Source: Polyangiaceae bacterium
Lineage (GTDB): Bacteria > Myxococcota_A > Polyangia > Polyangiales > Polyangiaceae
Length of the DNA stretch: 64,000 nt
Direction of reading: 5' to 3'
Assembly (NCBI GenBank): GCA_013361525.1
Contig: JABFXY010000072.1
Coordinates: forward strand, 62,001 to 126,000
The notes below the pieces were generated by a model. That model worked only from the letters and a program-made list of their open reading frames with translations, ran no database searches and was not told where the DNA came from. Within the stretch, counting starts at the first letter, position 1, and each line of letters starts with the position of its first letter. Below, piece after piece: positions 43,907 through 53,105 of this stretch. The translations under genes were made by a program, and so were the position numbers.

Positions 43907-44767
43907 GTGTCCCCATCGCTTCGACAGCTCGCTCCTCCGCCTGTTTCGGTCGTCGCCGCAATTCCCCAATCCACCCAGTGGGTCGCCGGCGGCGGCCATT
44001 TCTACGTAGGTGACGTCGAGACCGGCAAGGCGTCGATCTACGACGGCTACGCGTGGTTGAAGGGCGTTGTCGCCCTCGATGCAACGACCTTGGCGATGAC
44101 CAACGGCTCGACGGTCGTCGCGGTCAGGTTCCCCGAGCTCGAGATCCTTCGGCGAATCGAGCTACCTCCGGTACCGGACACCTGGCGTTACCTCTTTGCC
44201 GGCACGAAGGACCTCTACGCGTTGGTGACTGGCTCACGACTCTCCGTCTTTGGAGAGACAGAGAAGAGTGTGCTCGCGGACAACGCCGCGTGGGGCAGCC
44301 CCGATGCGTTCACCGCCGTCGAAGTGTTGCCTCGAAGCAAAGGCATCGTCGTCGCCCGTGGAGATGGTCGACTCGAAGTCCGCGATGCGGAGACGCTCGA
44401 GGTTCGAGCGGTTCATCGACCGCTCACACAGGACGCCGGCTGCATCTGCGCCTTGAACGACGACATCGTCGCGGTGACGGATGGAGATCGCACCACCGCT
44501 TTGGTGTCGCTCTCGTCTGGGACCGTCGAACGCCTCGATTACCAGGATGTCGTGATCGGGCTCCACCCTCGCGCCGATGGGTCGCTGGCCCTCGCTTGCC
44601 CCAGGCGGGCCTTGGTGTACGCGGGAAACAAGCGTGTGCACGACGTCGACTTTGCCGGACAGGTTCCTGGCGCGGTCATGGTGAAACAGTCGGCGATGAT
44701 TGGAGAGATGTTGTTGTTTGCAGATCAGATTCGAGGGCTTGTTTCGCTTCCCCTATCATTGCAATAG
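43907..44767 (+). CDS. Beta-propeller-like hypothetical protein
   Basis: Protein of 286 residues without a signal, starting at GTG 43907. It shows repeating short beta strands (GHFYVGDVETGKASIYDG, ALDATTLAMTNGSTVVAVRF, GIVVARGDGRLEVRDAETL, NDDIVAVTDGDRTTALVS), like WD40/YVTN-type propeller blades but without strict motif. No family assigned. The DUF4261-like gene follows after 19 bases, so the two are probably co-transcribed. Confidence 0.65.
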   Translation: MSPSLRQLAPPPVSVVAAIPQSTQWVAGGGHFYVGDVETGKASIYDGYAWLKGVVALDATTLAMTNGSTVVAVRFPELEILRRIELPPVPDTWRYLFAGTKDLYALVTGSRLSVFGETEKSVLADNAAWGSPDAFTAVEVLPRSKGIVVARGDGRLEVRDAETLEVRAVHRPLTQDAGCICALNDDIVAVTDGDRTTALVSLSSGTVERLDYQDVVIGLHPRADGSLALACPRRALVYAGNKRVHDVDFAGQVPGAVMVKQSAMIGEMLLFADQIRGLVSLPLSLQ

Positions 44768-44786
44768 CGGCTCACCCGCACAAACC

Positions 44787-45557
44787 ATGCACCTGACCTT
44801 CGTCCTCCTACGCAGCGCCGACCAACTCGCTCCAGAAGCAATCGTCGAGGCGTATTCGAATCTCTTCGGCAAACACCTGGCTACGGAGACGGGAGACGTC
44901 CTGACCCTCCGGGACCCTTCAGGCACCGAAGCCATGTTGACCGTCGTCGCTGCACCCATCGCGACCGGCGAGGTCGAAGCGGCGGCATCGCTATCGGTCG
45001 CGAGGTTCGCCGGCGACATCGAAACGACCCACGAGGCACATATCATCGTCGCGACGCCCGACGACTCGTCGGCGAACTCGCGTCTTCGACACTCCAGAAT
45101 CGTCGCCGCGATCGCCGAGGCGTCCGACGCCGTGGCGATTTATGACGGCGGCGCACGCGCAGCTCACCCCAAAGACTTCTTCCTCGACGTTATCGGCGTC
45201 GAAGGCTTCCCGGTTGCTCTGTGGACCGGCGTTGCCGCCGTCTCGGCGGGCGAGGACGACGTTCAGTTCATCACGGTCGGCCTCACCACCTTCGACCTCC
45301 CCGACTTGCTCGTTTCCTTCGAGCGAGACGACGCCGATGATGCACTCGGCTTCATCCTCGATGTCGCCGAATACATGATCAGCCGCGGCGCCGCGCCTGC
45401 TGACGGTGAAACGATAGGGCGGTCCGACACGGAGAAGTACGCCGTCGAGCATGTGCGGTCGCCGGTCGATGAAGAGGCGACGGTCGTGCATCTCGACTTT
45501 GGTAGGCCGCTGGATGTGGACGGTGGAGGCGAGGCGGACACGCCGAGCTCACAGTAG
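44787..45557 (+). CDS. DUF4261-like protein
   Basis: Soluble protein of 256 residues. It begins MHLTFVLLRSADQLAPE and has the family-like core (AHIIVATP, ASDAVAIYDGG, VIGVEGFPVALWTGV), then the region FITVGLTTFDLPDLLVSFE and EYMISRGAAPADGETIGRSD, which resembles DUF4261. The function of the family is not known. ATG 44787 is chosen from alignment to the fold start. Confidence 0.65.
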   Translation: MHLTFVLLRSADQLAPEAIVEAYSNLFGKHLATETGDVLTLRDPSGTEAMLTVVAAPIATGEVEAAASLSVARFAGDIETTHEAHIIVATPDDSSANSRLRHSRIVAAIAEASDAVAIYDGGARAAHPKDFFLDVIGVEGFPVALWTGVAAVSAGEDDVQFITVGLTTFDLPDLLVSFERDDADDALGFILDVAEYMISRGAAPADGETIGRSDTEKYAVEHVRSPVDEEATVVHLDFGRPLDVDGGGEADTPSSQ

Positions 45558-45582
45558 AACGCCCCTGCCGAGCGCGGCACCG

Positions 45583-46164
45583 TCAATCCTCGGCGGAGAA
45601 CATGACGATGTTGCTCGCATTCAGGCGAATGCATAGCTGGTCGGTCGAGCTGCTGATCTTGACGTGCCGTGCCCAGGGCGCGCGTGGCGCGAGCTCGATC
45701 AGAAGCTCTTTCCCCGGGCCCACTTCAACGGCGAACGTACGGTCATCCGTGGCCTGTTTCAGCCAGCGGCCGTCTACGAGATAAACATGCCCGAGCGTCC
45801 CCCGCGAATTGAGCTTCGACCCGATCTTTCGCCGGCGATCTCCTACCGGCCAGTCCTCGATGAAGACATATGCGACGTTCGACGCGGCCGGTTCGATTAT
45901 CAGGCTGCTCCCTCGAAAGGTGGAAAACGACACCTGACCGCGGAAGCCGGGATGCGGCGCAAGATTGATCTCGAGGTCGACCCCGACGGGGCGCTCGAGG
46001 ACGAGCTCGTGCGTGCGGACCGGCGTCCGGGTATCGTCGGCGGCGACGGCAAATGTCTTGTAGGGTCGGATTCGGGGGAAGGTCGGCATCGTTGGGGATG
46101 GGTTGGTTTTCTCGATCGGCATCGCGAAAACCCCGATCCCTGTCAGTAGGTGCAGGTCCTTCAT
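45583..46164 (-). CDS. Hypothetical protein, 193 residues
   Basis: Soluble protein with a beta-rich sequence (KTFAVAADDTRTPVRTHELV, VSFSTFRGSSLIIEP, HVYLVDGRWLK). No signal and no family recognised. It converges on the DUF4261-like gene with a 25-base gap. Met15 and Met26 are possible shorter starts. Confidence 0.6.
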   Translation of the reverse strand: MKDLHLLTGIGVFAMPIEKTNPSPTMPTFPRIRPYKTFAVAADDTRTPVRTHELVLERPVGVDLEINLAPHPGFRGQVSFSTFRGSSLIIEPAASNVAYVFIEDWPVGDRRRKIGSKLNSRGTLGHVYLVDGRWLKQATDDRTFAVEVGPGKELLIELAPRAPWARHVKISSSTDQLCIRLNASNIVMFSAED

Positions 46165-46191
46165 CAGAGCTCACCGAGACGTCGCCGACAG

Positions 46192-46257
46192 CCTACGAAG
46201 TTCTGCCAACCGGGAGGGAAAAACCATCGGCCCCGTACGCTCCGGCGCCGGATTCAC
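46192..46257 (+). repeat. Duplicated upstream region, copy 1 of 2
   Basis: This stretch before the first WGR gene matches 48036-48101 before the second, starting CCTACGAAGTTCTGCCA and CCGGGAGGGAA and ending GATTCAC, with scattered substitutions. It shows that the duplication included the upstream DNA. Confidence 0.75.
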
Positions 46258-46276
46258 GCGGCAGATCGGAGAGCGC

Positions 46277-48022
46277 ATGGAGGCGAAGCGGCGTTTCGAG
46301 TTCGTCGAGGGCTCGTCGCGGAAGTTTTGGGAGACGTGGTGCGTCGGCAACGAGGTCCACACCCAGTACGGCAAGATTGGCGCGGCCGGGCAAAGCACAG
46401 TGAAGACGGAATCCGACGCAGCCGCAGCGGCGAAGCTGCTCGGCAAGCTCGTCGCGGAGAAGACCAAGAAGGGCTACGTCGAGGTAGGTGCGGCTGGCAG
46501 TGAACCCACGCCGCCCCCCGCGGGGAAGGTCACGAAGCCGAGCGCCAAAGCTGGCAAGTCACCGGCGGCTGGCGCACAAGAGCGGTCGTCCGCAACGCCG
46601 CTCGATCTCGTCGAGCTGATGATCGAGCAGATCGCGAAGCACAAGCGATTCTTCCGAGACGAGCTGGAGATACTCGGCAATCACGCCGCGACGGCATCAC
46701 AACCGACGGTCCTCGGCTGGCTGGCGAAGATTCCCGAAGACGACGGCTGGCGATGCGGGGGCGCGGCGCGCATCGCCATCGCGCTCTTCTATGCTGGTGA
46801 GACCGAGCGCGCGAAGGAGCTACTCGGAGAGGCGCGGGCGAATGTGCCGGCGGAAGCACCCACGCACTGGGAAGCGCACCACGGCGTAACACACGCGCAC
46901 GTGGCGCTCGCTGCCGCGGAGCTCTTGCTCGACCCCGCCGCTGGTCAAACCCGCCTCGAACGCTTGCGCGCCGTCGAAGGCAGCCCCGGGGAACACGCCA
47001 CGCTCATCCTGTCGACACTTCTCATCGGGCGTCAGTGGACTACAGCAGAGACCGCCGCCAAGGCCGTCGAAGCGATCTCGTTCAACTCCACACGCTACTT
47101 TCGCTACGCAATCTCGTGTGCGCTGCGCTGCGATCAACATGATTTGGTCGGCAAGCTCCTCTCGGCGCTGGAAGGCGACAACAGTCACGAGGCTGCCGCG
47201 TCGATGGTGTACGAGCATTCCCTCCGCTGGAAGCGCCCCCAGGATTTGCTCGAGCTGTGCTTGCGTTTCCCCGAAACGTTCATGGAGCAATACGTGCTCG
47301 ACGCCCTGGTCGACTGCGCGCTCGTCGATCGCGATAGTGCCGCTCGCTTCGCCGAGAAGATCTCGAATCTACGACCGCCGCAGTATCCGGATATGGAGGT
47401 CATACTCGGCTGTGCCTTGTACCGCTTTCGCGGCGACCCCGAAGGCGGCGCGCGATTTCTGACGTCCAGGACCGACGAGAGCCTCAAAGACAAGGAGCGA
47501 TGGGCGCCGCTGCCGGACGCGATCGCGGGCGACGACACGTCCCCGAGCACCGACTGGATGAAGATGGGTCGCTTTCGGTGGACGAAGGAGCTCGCCGAGA
47601 AGGAGCTGCTGCCGAACGGGAGACTCAACGAGTTTACGCTCAATGAGGTGCTTCGAAACATGCATCAGCTCGTGCGTATCGGCGCAGGCGACACCGCGCG
47701 CGAGCAGCTGCCCAAGCTCCTCGAGGCGATCGACAAGGTCTCGAAAGGCGACCGCGGCAGTGTCGGCGAACACCTCGGCTACCTCGCAGGGCTGCTGCGG
47801 GATGCGAAGCTTGGTGACACCGCGTCGAAGCTGGTCACGGCTCGAAGCCGAGTGCAGGTGCTGAAAGAGGTAGTGGCGGGCGCCGTCGAAGTCGGCGATT
47901 GGGACAGCGCACTCCGCGTCGCCGAAAAGACACCGGATTCCGACCTCAACGACCGACAAAACATGGTCTGCAACGCGCTTTCCGGGACGCGCCGGCACGT
48001 GCGGTATTTCTGCACACTCTGA
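46277..48022 (+). CDS. WGR-domain protein, first of a tandem pair
   Basis: Protein of 581 residues. Residues 1-65 are a WGR domain, with GKIGAAGQ at the motif and W at KFWETW; WGR domains bind nucleic acid in PARPs and other proteins. A Pro/Ala/Lys linker is followed by a long helical region (LVELMIEQIAKHKRFFRDELEIL, AAELLLDPAAG, LVGKLLSALEG) resembling TPR-like repeats. No catalytic motif is seen. ATG 46277 follows a GGAGAGCGC site. A near copy (612 residues) lies directly downstream. Confidence 0.75.
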   Translation: MEAKRRFEFVEGSSRKFWETWCVGNEVHTQYGKIGAAGQSTVKTESDAAAAAKLLGKLVAEKTKKGYVEVGAAGSEPTPPPAGKVTKPSAKAGKSPAAGAQERSSATPLDLVELMIEQIAKHKRFFRDELEILGNHAATASQPTVLGWLAKIPEDDGWRCGGAARIAIALFYAGETERAKELLGEARANVPAEAPTHWEAHHGVTHAHVALAAAELLLDPAAGQTRLERLRAVEGSPGEHATLILSTLLIGRQWTTAETAAKAVEAISFNSTRYFRYAISCALRCDQHDLVGKLLSALEGDNSHEAAASMVYEHSLRWKRPQDLLELCLRFPETFMEQYVLDALVDCALVDRDSAARFAEKISNLRPPQYPDMEVILGCALYRFRGDPEGGARFLTSRTDESLKDKERWAPLPDAIAGDDTSPSTDWMKMGRFRWTKELAEKELLPNGRLNEFTLNEVLRNMHQLVRIGAGDTAREQLPKLLEAIDKVSKGDRGSVGEHLGYLAGLLRDAKLGDTASKLVTARSRVQVLKEVVAGAVEVGDWDSALRVAEKTPDSDLNDRQNMVCNALSGTRRHVRYFCTL

Positions 48023-48035
48023 CGAACGCCAGCAC

Positions 48036-48101
48036 CCTACGAAGTTCTGCCAGCCGGGAGGGAATGGATGGCGACCCCGTACGTTCCGGCATCTGATTCA
48101 C
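48036..48101 (+). repeat. Duplicated upstream region, copy 2 of 2
   Basis: Copy of 46192-46257, placed in the same way before the second WGR gene. Confidence 0.75.
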
Positions 48102-48123
48102 AGCTACAGGCGAGGGAGGAATC

Positions 48124-49962
48124 ATGGCGGCGAAGCGGCGTTTCGAGCTCATCGATGGTTCGTCGAACAAGTTCTGGGAGACGTGGTGCGTCGGGCGTGA
48201 AGTCCACACGCAGTACGGCAAGATCGGTTCGACCGGGCAAACCACGGTGAAGAAGGAAGCCGACGCGGCCGCCGCGACGAAGCTCCTCGGCAAGCTGATC
48301 GCCGAGAAGACGAGGAAGGGTTACCTCGAGGTGCGCTCCGTCGGCGGTGCGTCGGCGAAGCCGGCGGCAAAAGCCGATACCAAAACCAAAACGGCAAAGG
48401 CGCCGGCAGCGGCACCCGCGGCGAAGACCGCGAAGCCCGCAGCCAAGACTGCCAAGGCCGCAGTCAAACCCGAGAAGGCAACGGCCAAACTGGTAAAGGA
48501 GCCGTCTGTCAGCGTGACCGACGGTCCGCACGCGACGCCCCTCGATCTCGTCGAGCTGATGATCGAGCAGCTCGCGAAGCACAAGCGAGTCTCCGACGAC
48601 GAGCTGGAGATCCTCGCCAATTACGCCGCGAGCGCACCGCAGAAGGCTGTCTTGGGTTGGCTGAAGTCGGTTCCCAAGAACGATGGCTGGCGCTGCGCAG
48701 GCGCGGCGCGCATTGCGATCGGGCTCTTCTACGCAGGAGAGATCGAGCGCGCGAAGGAGCTCCTCGCGGAGGCGCGCGAGCAGACGCCGAAGGAGTCACC
48801 GAAGCACTGGGAAGAACATTACGGCGTCACACATGCCCACGTGTCGCTCGCTGCCGCCGAGCTTTTGCTCGACCCCGCCGCCGGCAAGGCTCGCATCGCT
48901 CGACTTCGTGACATCAAAGGCAGCAACGACGAGCACGCCGCGCTCATCGTGTCGACACTTCTCATCGGGCGTCAGTGGCCCGCTGTGGAGGACGCCGCGA
49001 AAGCGATCCAGGAATTCGATTATGGCTTCTCGAGCTATTTCCAATACGCACTCTCGTGCGCGTTGCGCTGCGAGCAGCATGACCTCGTCGGCAAGCTGCT
49101 GAAGCAGTTCCACAGCGACGACAGCCACGAGCGTGCCGCGTCGACGGTGTACGAACACACCCTCCGCTGGCAGCGCCCCCAGGATTCGCTCGAGCTCTGT
49201 GTACGTTTCCCCGAGGTGTTTACGAAGCAGTATGTCCTCGACGCTCTCGTCGACTTCGCGCTCGTCGACGCAGCGAAGGCCGCGAGCTATGCCGAACGCA
49301 TCTCGAATCTAAAGCCCAACGACGACATCAACTCCGACATCGTCCTAGGGTGCGCCTTGTACCGCTTCCGCAATGACCCGCAGGGCGGCTCGCAATATCT
49401 CAAGGCACGGACCGAAAAGGAGATCCAGCACAAAGCCTTCGCGCCCCTGCGCGACGCCATCAGCGGCAAGGTCACGCCGTCGAACTACGACACGGTGGAC
49501 ATGGGCCGCTTCCGATGGACCAAAGAGCTCGTCGCGCCGGCGCTCCTTCCGGAGGGCAAGCTCAACGGGTACAAGCTGCGCGAAGCCCTCCCCAAAGTGC
49601 ACGAACTCGTGCGCATCGGCGCCGCCGACACCGCACGCGGCCTCCTGCCGAAGCTGATGGACGCGTTCGAGAGCACGCCCAAGGGCGACCGCTCGACCAC
49701 CGGCGACTATCTCGCCTATCTCGCCGGCATGCTAAGAGACGCCAAGCTCGGCGACACCATCTCGAAGCTCGTCATGCCCAGCATCCGCGTGAAGGTGCTG
49801 AACCAAGTCGTCGCGGGCGCCCTCGAAGTCGGCGATTGGGATATCGCGCTCAGCATTGCTGAAAAGACGCCCGATGCCGATCTCAACGACCGACAAAGGA
49901 TGCTTCGCAGTGCGCTGTCTGGACGGCAGTGGCACAAGCGGCACTTCTGCTTGATTCCGTGA
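48124..49962 (+). CDS. WGR-domain protein, second of a tandem pair
   Basis: Paralogue of the preceding gene: 612 residues, same WGR domain (NKFWETWCVGREVHTQYGKI with GSTGQ) and same helical region (ELMIEQLAKHKRVSDDELEIL, KHWEEHYGVTHAHVSLAAAEL). It has a longer Ala/Lys-rich linker (repeats of AKTAKPA) that the first lacks. The start has GAGGGAGGAATC upstream. The two proteins diverge throughout, so the duplication is not recent. A strong terminator follows. Confidence 0.75.
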   Translation: MAAKRRFELIDGSSNKFWETWCVGREVHTQYGKIGSTGQTTVKKEADAAAATKLLGKLIAEKTRKGYLEVRSVGGASAKPAAKADTKTKTAKAPAAAPAAKTAKPAAKTAKAAVKPEKATAKLVKEPSVSVTDGPHATPLDLVELMIEQLAKHKRVSDDELEILANYAASAPQKAVLGWLKSVPKNDGWRCAGAARIAIGLFYAGEIERAKELLAEAREQTPKESPKHWEEHYGVTHAHVSLAAAELLLDPAAGKARIARLRDIKGSNDEHAALIVSTLLIGRQWPAVEDAAKAIQEFDYGFSSYFQYALSCALRCEQHDLVGKLLKQFHSDDSHERAASTVYEHTLRWQRPQDSLELCVRFPEVFTKQYVLDALVDFALVDAAKAASYAERISNLKPNDDINSDIVLGCALYRFRNDPQGGSQYLKARTEKEIQHKAFAPLRDAISGKVTPSNYDTVDMGRFRWTKELVAPALLPEGKLNGYKLREALPKVHELVRIGAADTARGLLPKLMDAFESTPKGDRSTTGDYLAYLAGMLRDAKLGDTISKLVMPSIRVKVLNQVVAGALEVGDWDIALSIAEKTPDADLNDRQRMLRSALSGRQWHKRHFCLIP

Positions 49963-49988
49963 GTGCGCGGTAGCGTTGGCTGTGATTG

Positions 49989-50018
49989 CGAAAGCCCCGC
50001 CGTGTGGTGGGGCTTTCG
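49989..50018. terminator. Bidirectional terminator after the WGR genes
   Basis: CGAAAGCCCC (49989-49998) pairs with GGGGCTTTCG (50009-50018) around a 10-base loop, in which GCC/GG may pair further. It lies between the WGR genes and the convergent SUKH gene. The CTTT arm gives a short T-tract. Confidence 0.8.
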
Positions 50019-50065
50019 TGCTTATCGTCACGCCGATGTCTCGCGAATCGCCAACTTCACGGCGT

Positions 50066-50602
50066 TCATCCTCCCTGAAGGTGAACACCAAGCGGACGCT
50101 CTCCTGCGAAGGGCTCCAATAAGCAACGGGAAGGCAGCACGCCCAACAAGAACGCACGGATGAGCGCTGACGACGAGAGGTCGTGCCGTTCCCAAGCTGC
50201 CGCGCGAGCGTCGAATACGACTGTTGACCAGTGGAAGCCCTCGGTCAGCCAAAACAGCGTGTCGCCGTTGTCCGTGATGCCCCAGGGAAAGAGCCCCAGC
50301 TCTTCCGGGAAGAGGGCAAACGGAACCTGCTCGGGATGAGCTCGGCGAATCGTGTGCAAGGCGCCGAGGGCACGATTTGCTGCCCGCTCGAGAAGGAGCT
50401 CGTTCTCCGCAAAAGGGGTGAGAACGTGCAGAAAACCGCCCCAAGGCCCCGTGCCGAACACTGCGACGAGCTGTTTGAAATCGCTGGGCAGCGAGAGGGC
50501 GAGCCGACGCTCGACGCCTGTCCAATCGGTTCCGATACCGTGGGGCTTCTCCGGATACCCCACCAAGTCTATGAGGCGCTGGATGTCATCCGGGATCGTC
50601 AT
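50066..50602 (-). CDS. SUKH (SMI1/KNR4) family protein
   Basis: Protein of 178 residues with the SMI1/KNR4 fold: LIDLVGYPEKPHGIGTDWTGVERRLALSLPSDFKQLVAVFGTG (in segments WTGVERRLALSLPSDFKQL and VAVFGTGPWGG), and FALFPEELGLFPWGITDNGD. SUKH proteins are often immunity proteins for contact-dependent and polymorphic toxins. No toxin gene is adjacent in the window, so an orphan immunity gene or other role is possible. It is the last gene of the minus-strand accessory run. Confidence 0.85.
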   Translation of the reverse strand: MTIPDDIQRLIDLVGYPEKPHGIGTDWTGVERRLALSLPSDFKQLVAVFGTGPWGGFLHVLTPFAENELLLERAANRALGALHTIRRAHPEQVPFALFPEELGLFPWGITDNGDTLFWLTEGFHWSTVVFDARAAAWERHDLSSSALIRAFLLGVLPSRCLLEPFAGERPLGVHLQGG

Positions 50603-50693
50603 CTATGTCAGCCCAGGGTACTGTCCCTAATCGGGGCACGCCAGGGCACCGCGTCCTCATGTCCCATGGTCAGCGGCTCTTCTAGCCAATCGC

Positions 50694-51326
50694 TTATCGT
50701 TTCGTCGCGTCAAACCCGGCCCATTCCAACAGCCGCCCGACCCCGTTATCGCGATACGCACGATACCCCGCGAAGCGACTTCCGTAACAGCTCTCGGATT
50801 CCGTCTCGATGAGCTCTTTGACCTCCTGAAAGCGGGGTACCGCCGGGAGACCGAGCCAATCGCCGCCGCGCGTCGCCCCGTTCAGCAGGTTCTCGAGGCC
50901 GAGCCCTCCATCGGTGCCGAGGAACATCGCGGGCCGGCCTGCAATCATCGCAAACAACCACTCGGGACCGTCCGTGGACATGCGTATATCGACGAGCTCG
51001 TCCGACGGCTCATGGTCTGCCGCGAAGGCTTCGATGCGCGACTTCAGATCGGCAAGAGCCGTTCTGGCCGAGAAGTGGAGGAACTCGAGCGCAGTCGCCC
51101 ACCGAATCGAGAGTTCTGGGTGACTCGTGGCTTCGACGACGGAAGCATCGAACGCGGGTTCCGTGAGCGGTCCCCACAGGCGCCACTTCGGCATCGCAGT
51201 CCGTGAGAAAACCACGCGCCACTCCGCGCCGATGAGGAACTGCTGGAGTGCGGACGGCGACGGGAACCCGAGCCACTGGTCCGGGTCGAGCAGGACGTTG
51301 TACGCGAGGCAGTCTACCACTCGCAT
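50694..51326 (-). CDS. Hypothetical protein, immunity-like, 210 residues
   Basis: Soluble acidic protein, no signal. It contains PDQWLGFPSPSALQQFLIGAE, DLKSRIEAFAADHEPSDELV and VDIRMSTDGPEWLFAMIAGRP. No family recognised. Its start overlaps the end of the upstream gene by 13 bases, so the two are coupled. The cluster position suggests an immunity or anti-toxin function; this is inference. Confidence 0.6.
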   Translation of the reverse strand: MRVVDCLAYNVLLDPDQWLGFPSPSALQQFLIGAEWRVVFSRTAMPKWRLWGPLTEPAFDASVVEATSHPELSIRWATALEFLHFSARTALADLKSRIEAFAADHEPSDELVDIRMSTDGPEWLFAMIAGRPAMFLGTDGGLGLENLLNGATRGGDWLGLPAVPRFQEVKELIETESESCYGSRFAGYRAYRDNGVGRLLEWAGFDATKR

Positions 51327-52069
51327 GAGATGCGTCCGACAAGCTGACTAAACCCCGGCGACAATTCGAGATCTTCGAACCGACGGCGAAGCTCCGTCGC
51401 CACCGACGGCGAAACGAAAAGGTACTCGTGCCGGAAGTGCCAGACGTGTGCGTCAGCCTGGTGCGTACGCTTCCTCAGCCGTCGAGGCGCAAGCTCGTGG
51501 CGCGGCCGAATCTCCCAATACCCAGAACGATCGTGACCGGTTTCCGGGTCGAAGATCACGGCCTGCACGCAGGTGACGTTTTCGCCACCCGCCGCTCCCA
51601 ACACGTCGGTTAGCGCATCGGAGGCGAGAACGTGATCACACCCACAGAACAATGTCCGGTCAGGGCCGCGGAAGACGCGTTGAAACCGACCGTCGGACAG
51701 CCTGACGTGATGAGCGTCGCGGGGTTCAGCGGGTGACACCCAATGCGGGTCTGCGTCCGTCCAAACTCGCCGGGCCTGAAGCTCACGAAGCTCGGCGAGC
51801 GAGATCGCCTGCACACCAGCGGCGAGCATGCGCTGAATGACTCGAGATCGAATCGCCTCGTCGTAGTCGAACGTGGACATTCCGAACGTGACGGCTTCGA
51901 CCCAGTAGTAATCGAGCCCCTCCGGGTTACGCGGCAACCGTACCAAGAGGTACTTCTCGGGGTCCGTCCAGAAGTCAGCGAAGCTTTCGATGTCGTCGAG
52001 CACGGCGCGTATTCCCCGATGCAACGGGACGGTCAACGACCGCAAGAATAGACTCCTTCGGGCAGTCAC
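51314..52069 (-). CDS. Hypothetical protein, 251 residues
   Basis: Soluble protein with FWTDPEKYLLVRLPRNPEG, LFCGCDHVLASDALTDVLG and FRHEYLFVSPSVATELRRRF. The last part resembles C-termini of SitI/double-CxxCG-type immunity proteins, but only one CGC group is present, so the assignment is weak. It overlaps the downstream gene by 13 bases. Confidence 0.6.
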   Translation of the reverse strand: MTARRSLFLRSLTVPLHRGIRAVLDDIESFADFWTDPEKYLLVRLPRNPEGLDYYWVEAVTFGMSTFDYDEAIRSRVIQRMLAAGVQAISLAELRELQARRVWTDADPHWVSPAEPRDAHHVRLSDGRFQRVFRGPDRTLFCGCDHVLASDALTDVLGAAGGENVTCVQAVIFDPETGHDRSGYWEIRPRHELAPRRLRKRTHQADAHVWHFRHEYLFVSPSVATELRRRFEDLELSPGFSQLVGRISCEW

Positions 52070-52104
52070 GCTTCACGTTTCCGCTCGCGAAGCGCGCTCG
52101 GCGC

Positions 52105-52539
52105 TCACGCCTTCACCTCCTCCACCCGCTCGACGGCGACGAGTCGCGTGCTCCCATCCGGGTACGAACGTGACTCACAACGGATAGTTTCGCACGGCTT
52201 GAACATCCACGACTCGGTCGGTTCGACTCGTTCGGGCCACAGCTCGTACAGACCGCTTTTCAGCCTCGAGGCGAGGGCGGTGACGGTTTCCGTTGACCCT
52301 TTCAGCGGAACCTCGACAGCAACGACGGTCACGAAGCCTTCGGTCCAATGATCCTTATCGAGCTCATAGGCACCGACGTGGAACCCCGCGGGATCGTCGA
52401 CGAACCCAGGCTGGGATGCGACGCGTGCGCGGGCGGCCTCGGCCATCGCTTCGGAGGAATAAACACCGATGAGCTTCACGTCCTCCACCTCGTCGAGCTC
52501 GTGGACGTGGTGCAGGAGAAATACGCGCTCGATCTTCAT
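52105..52539 (-). CDS. DUF7336-like protein
   Basis: Protein of 144 residues beginning MKIERVFLLHHVHELDEV and with KLIGVYSSEAMAEAARARV, PGFVDDPAGFHVGAYELD and HWTEGFV, which fits the DUF7336 pattern often found beside immunity genes. Function unknown. Short spacing to both neighbours suggests one operon. Confidence 0.7.
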   Translation of the reverse strand: MKIERVFLLHHVHELDEVEDVKLIGVYSSEAMAEAARARVASQPGFVDDPAGFHVGAYELDKDHWTEGFVTVVAVEVPLKGSTETVTALASRLKSGLYELWPERVEPTESWMFKPCETIRCESRSYPDGSTRLVAVERVEEVKA

Positions 52540-52560
52540 GAAACTCTCCGTGAATTGCGC

Positions 52561-53067
52561 TCAACCGAGCCGGTAGATCGGCGGTCTTCGCCCGTTACCC
52601 GCGACGAAGGGCACATGTTCCGCGAGATCGATCTTCTCGACGGAACAGAAGCTGACGCGGGAGAAGACGACCAGACGAGCAGCACGCTGGATGATGGGAT
52701 GCGCGTCTCTCACGAGCAGCGGCGTCGCTGGAGAGGCATCGAGATAGTAAATCGTCGAGCCGCCGTAGCCGAGCTCGGCATCGAAGGAGAACAGCCCCCG
52801 CGCGGCTTCGATCATGGCGAAGTCGATTGGCGTGTCCCATAGGGGCCGCGGTGATGGGGGCGGTTCGCGATTGCGAGCACTCGGAATACCTGTGGTTATC
52901 GCAGGCGCAGCCGCGAGAAACTCGTCGGCTGCGTCGACGCTCGAGTAGTCGTTGAATACGCCTGCGGGCCAGGCCGCGTAAGCTCCCGTGAATACGCCGA
53001 CAAGCCCAATCGAATCGATGGCGAACCAACGGGCCAGGGTCGCTTCGATGTCCGTTCGCGTTGTCAT
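52561..53067 (-). CDS. Hypothetical protein, 168 residues
   Basis: Soluble protein starting MTTRTDIEATLARWFAIDSIG, with PRPLWDTPIDFAMIEAARGLF and IYYLDASPATPLLVRDA. No family recognised. Part of the minus-strand accessory cluster, with 21 bases to the next gene. Confidence 0.6.
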   Translation of the reverse strand: MTTRTDIEATLARWFAIDSIGLVGVFTGAYAAWPAGVFNDYSSVDAADEFLAAAPAITTGIPSARNREPPPSPRPLWDTPIDFAMIEAARGLFSFDAELGYGGSTIYYLDASPATPLLVRDAHPIIQRAARLVVFSRVSFCSVEKIDLAEHVPFVAGNGRRPPIYRLG

Positions 53068-53105
53068 GGTAACGTCAAACCACGTTTCGCGCCTCGTCGA
53101 GAGCC

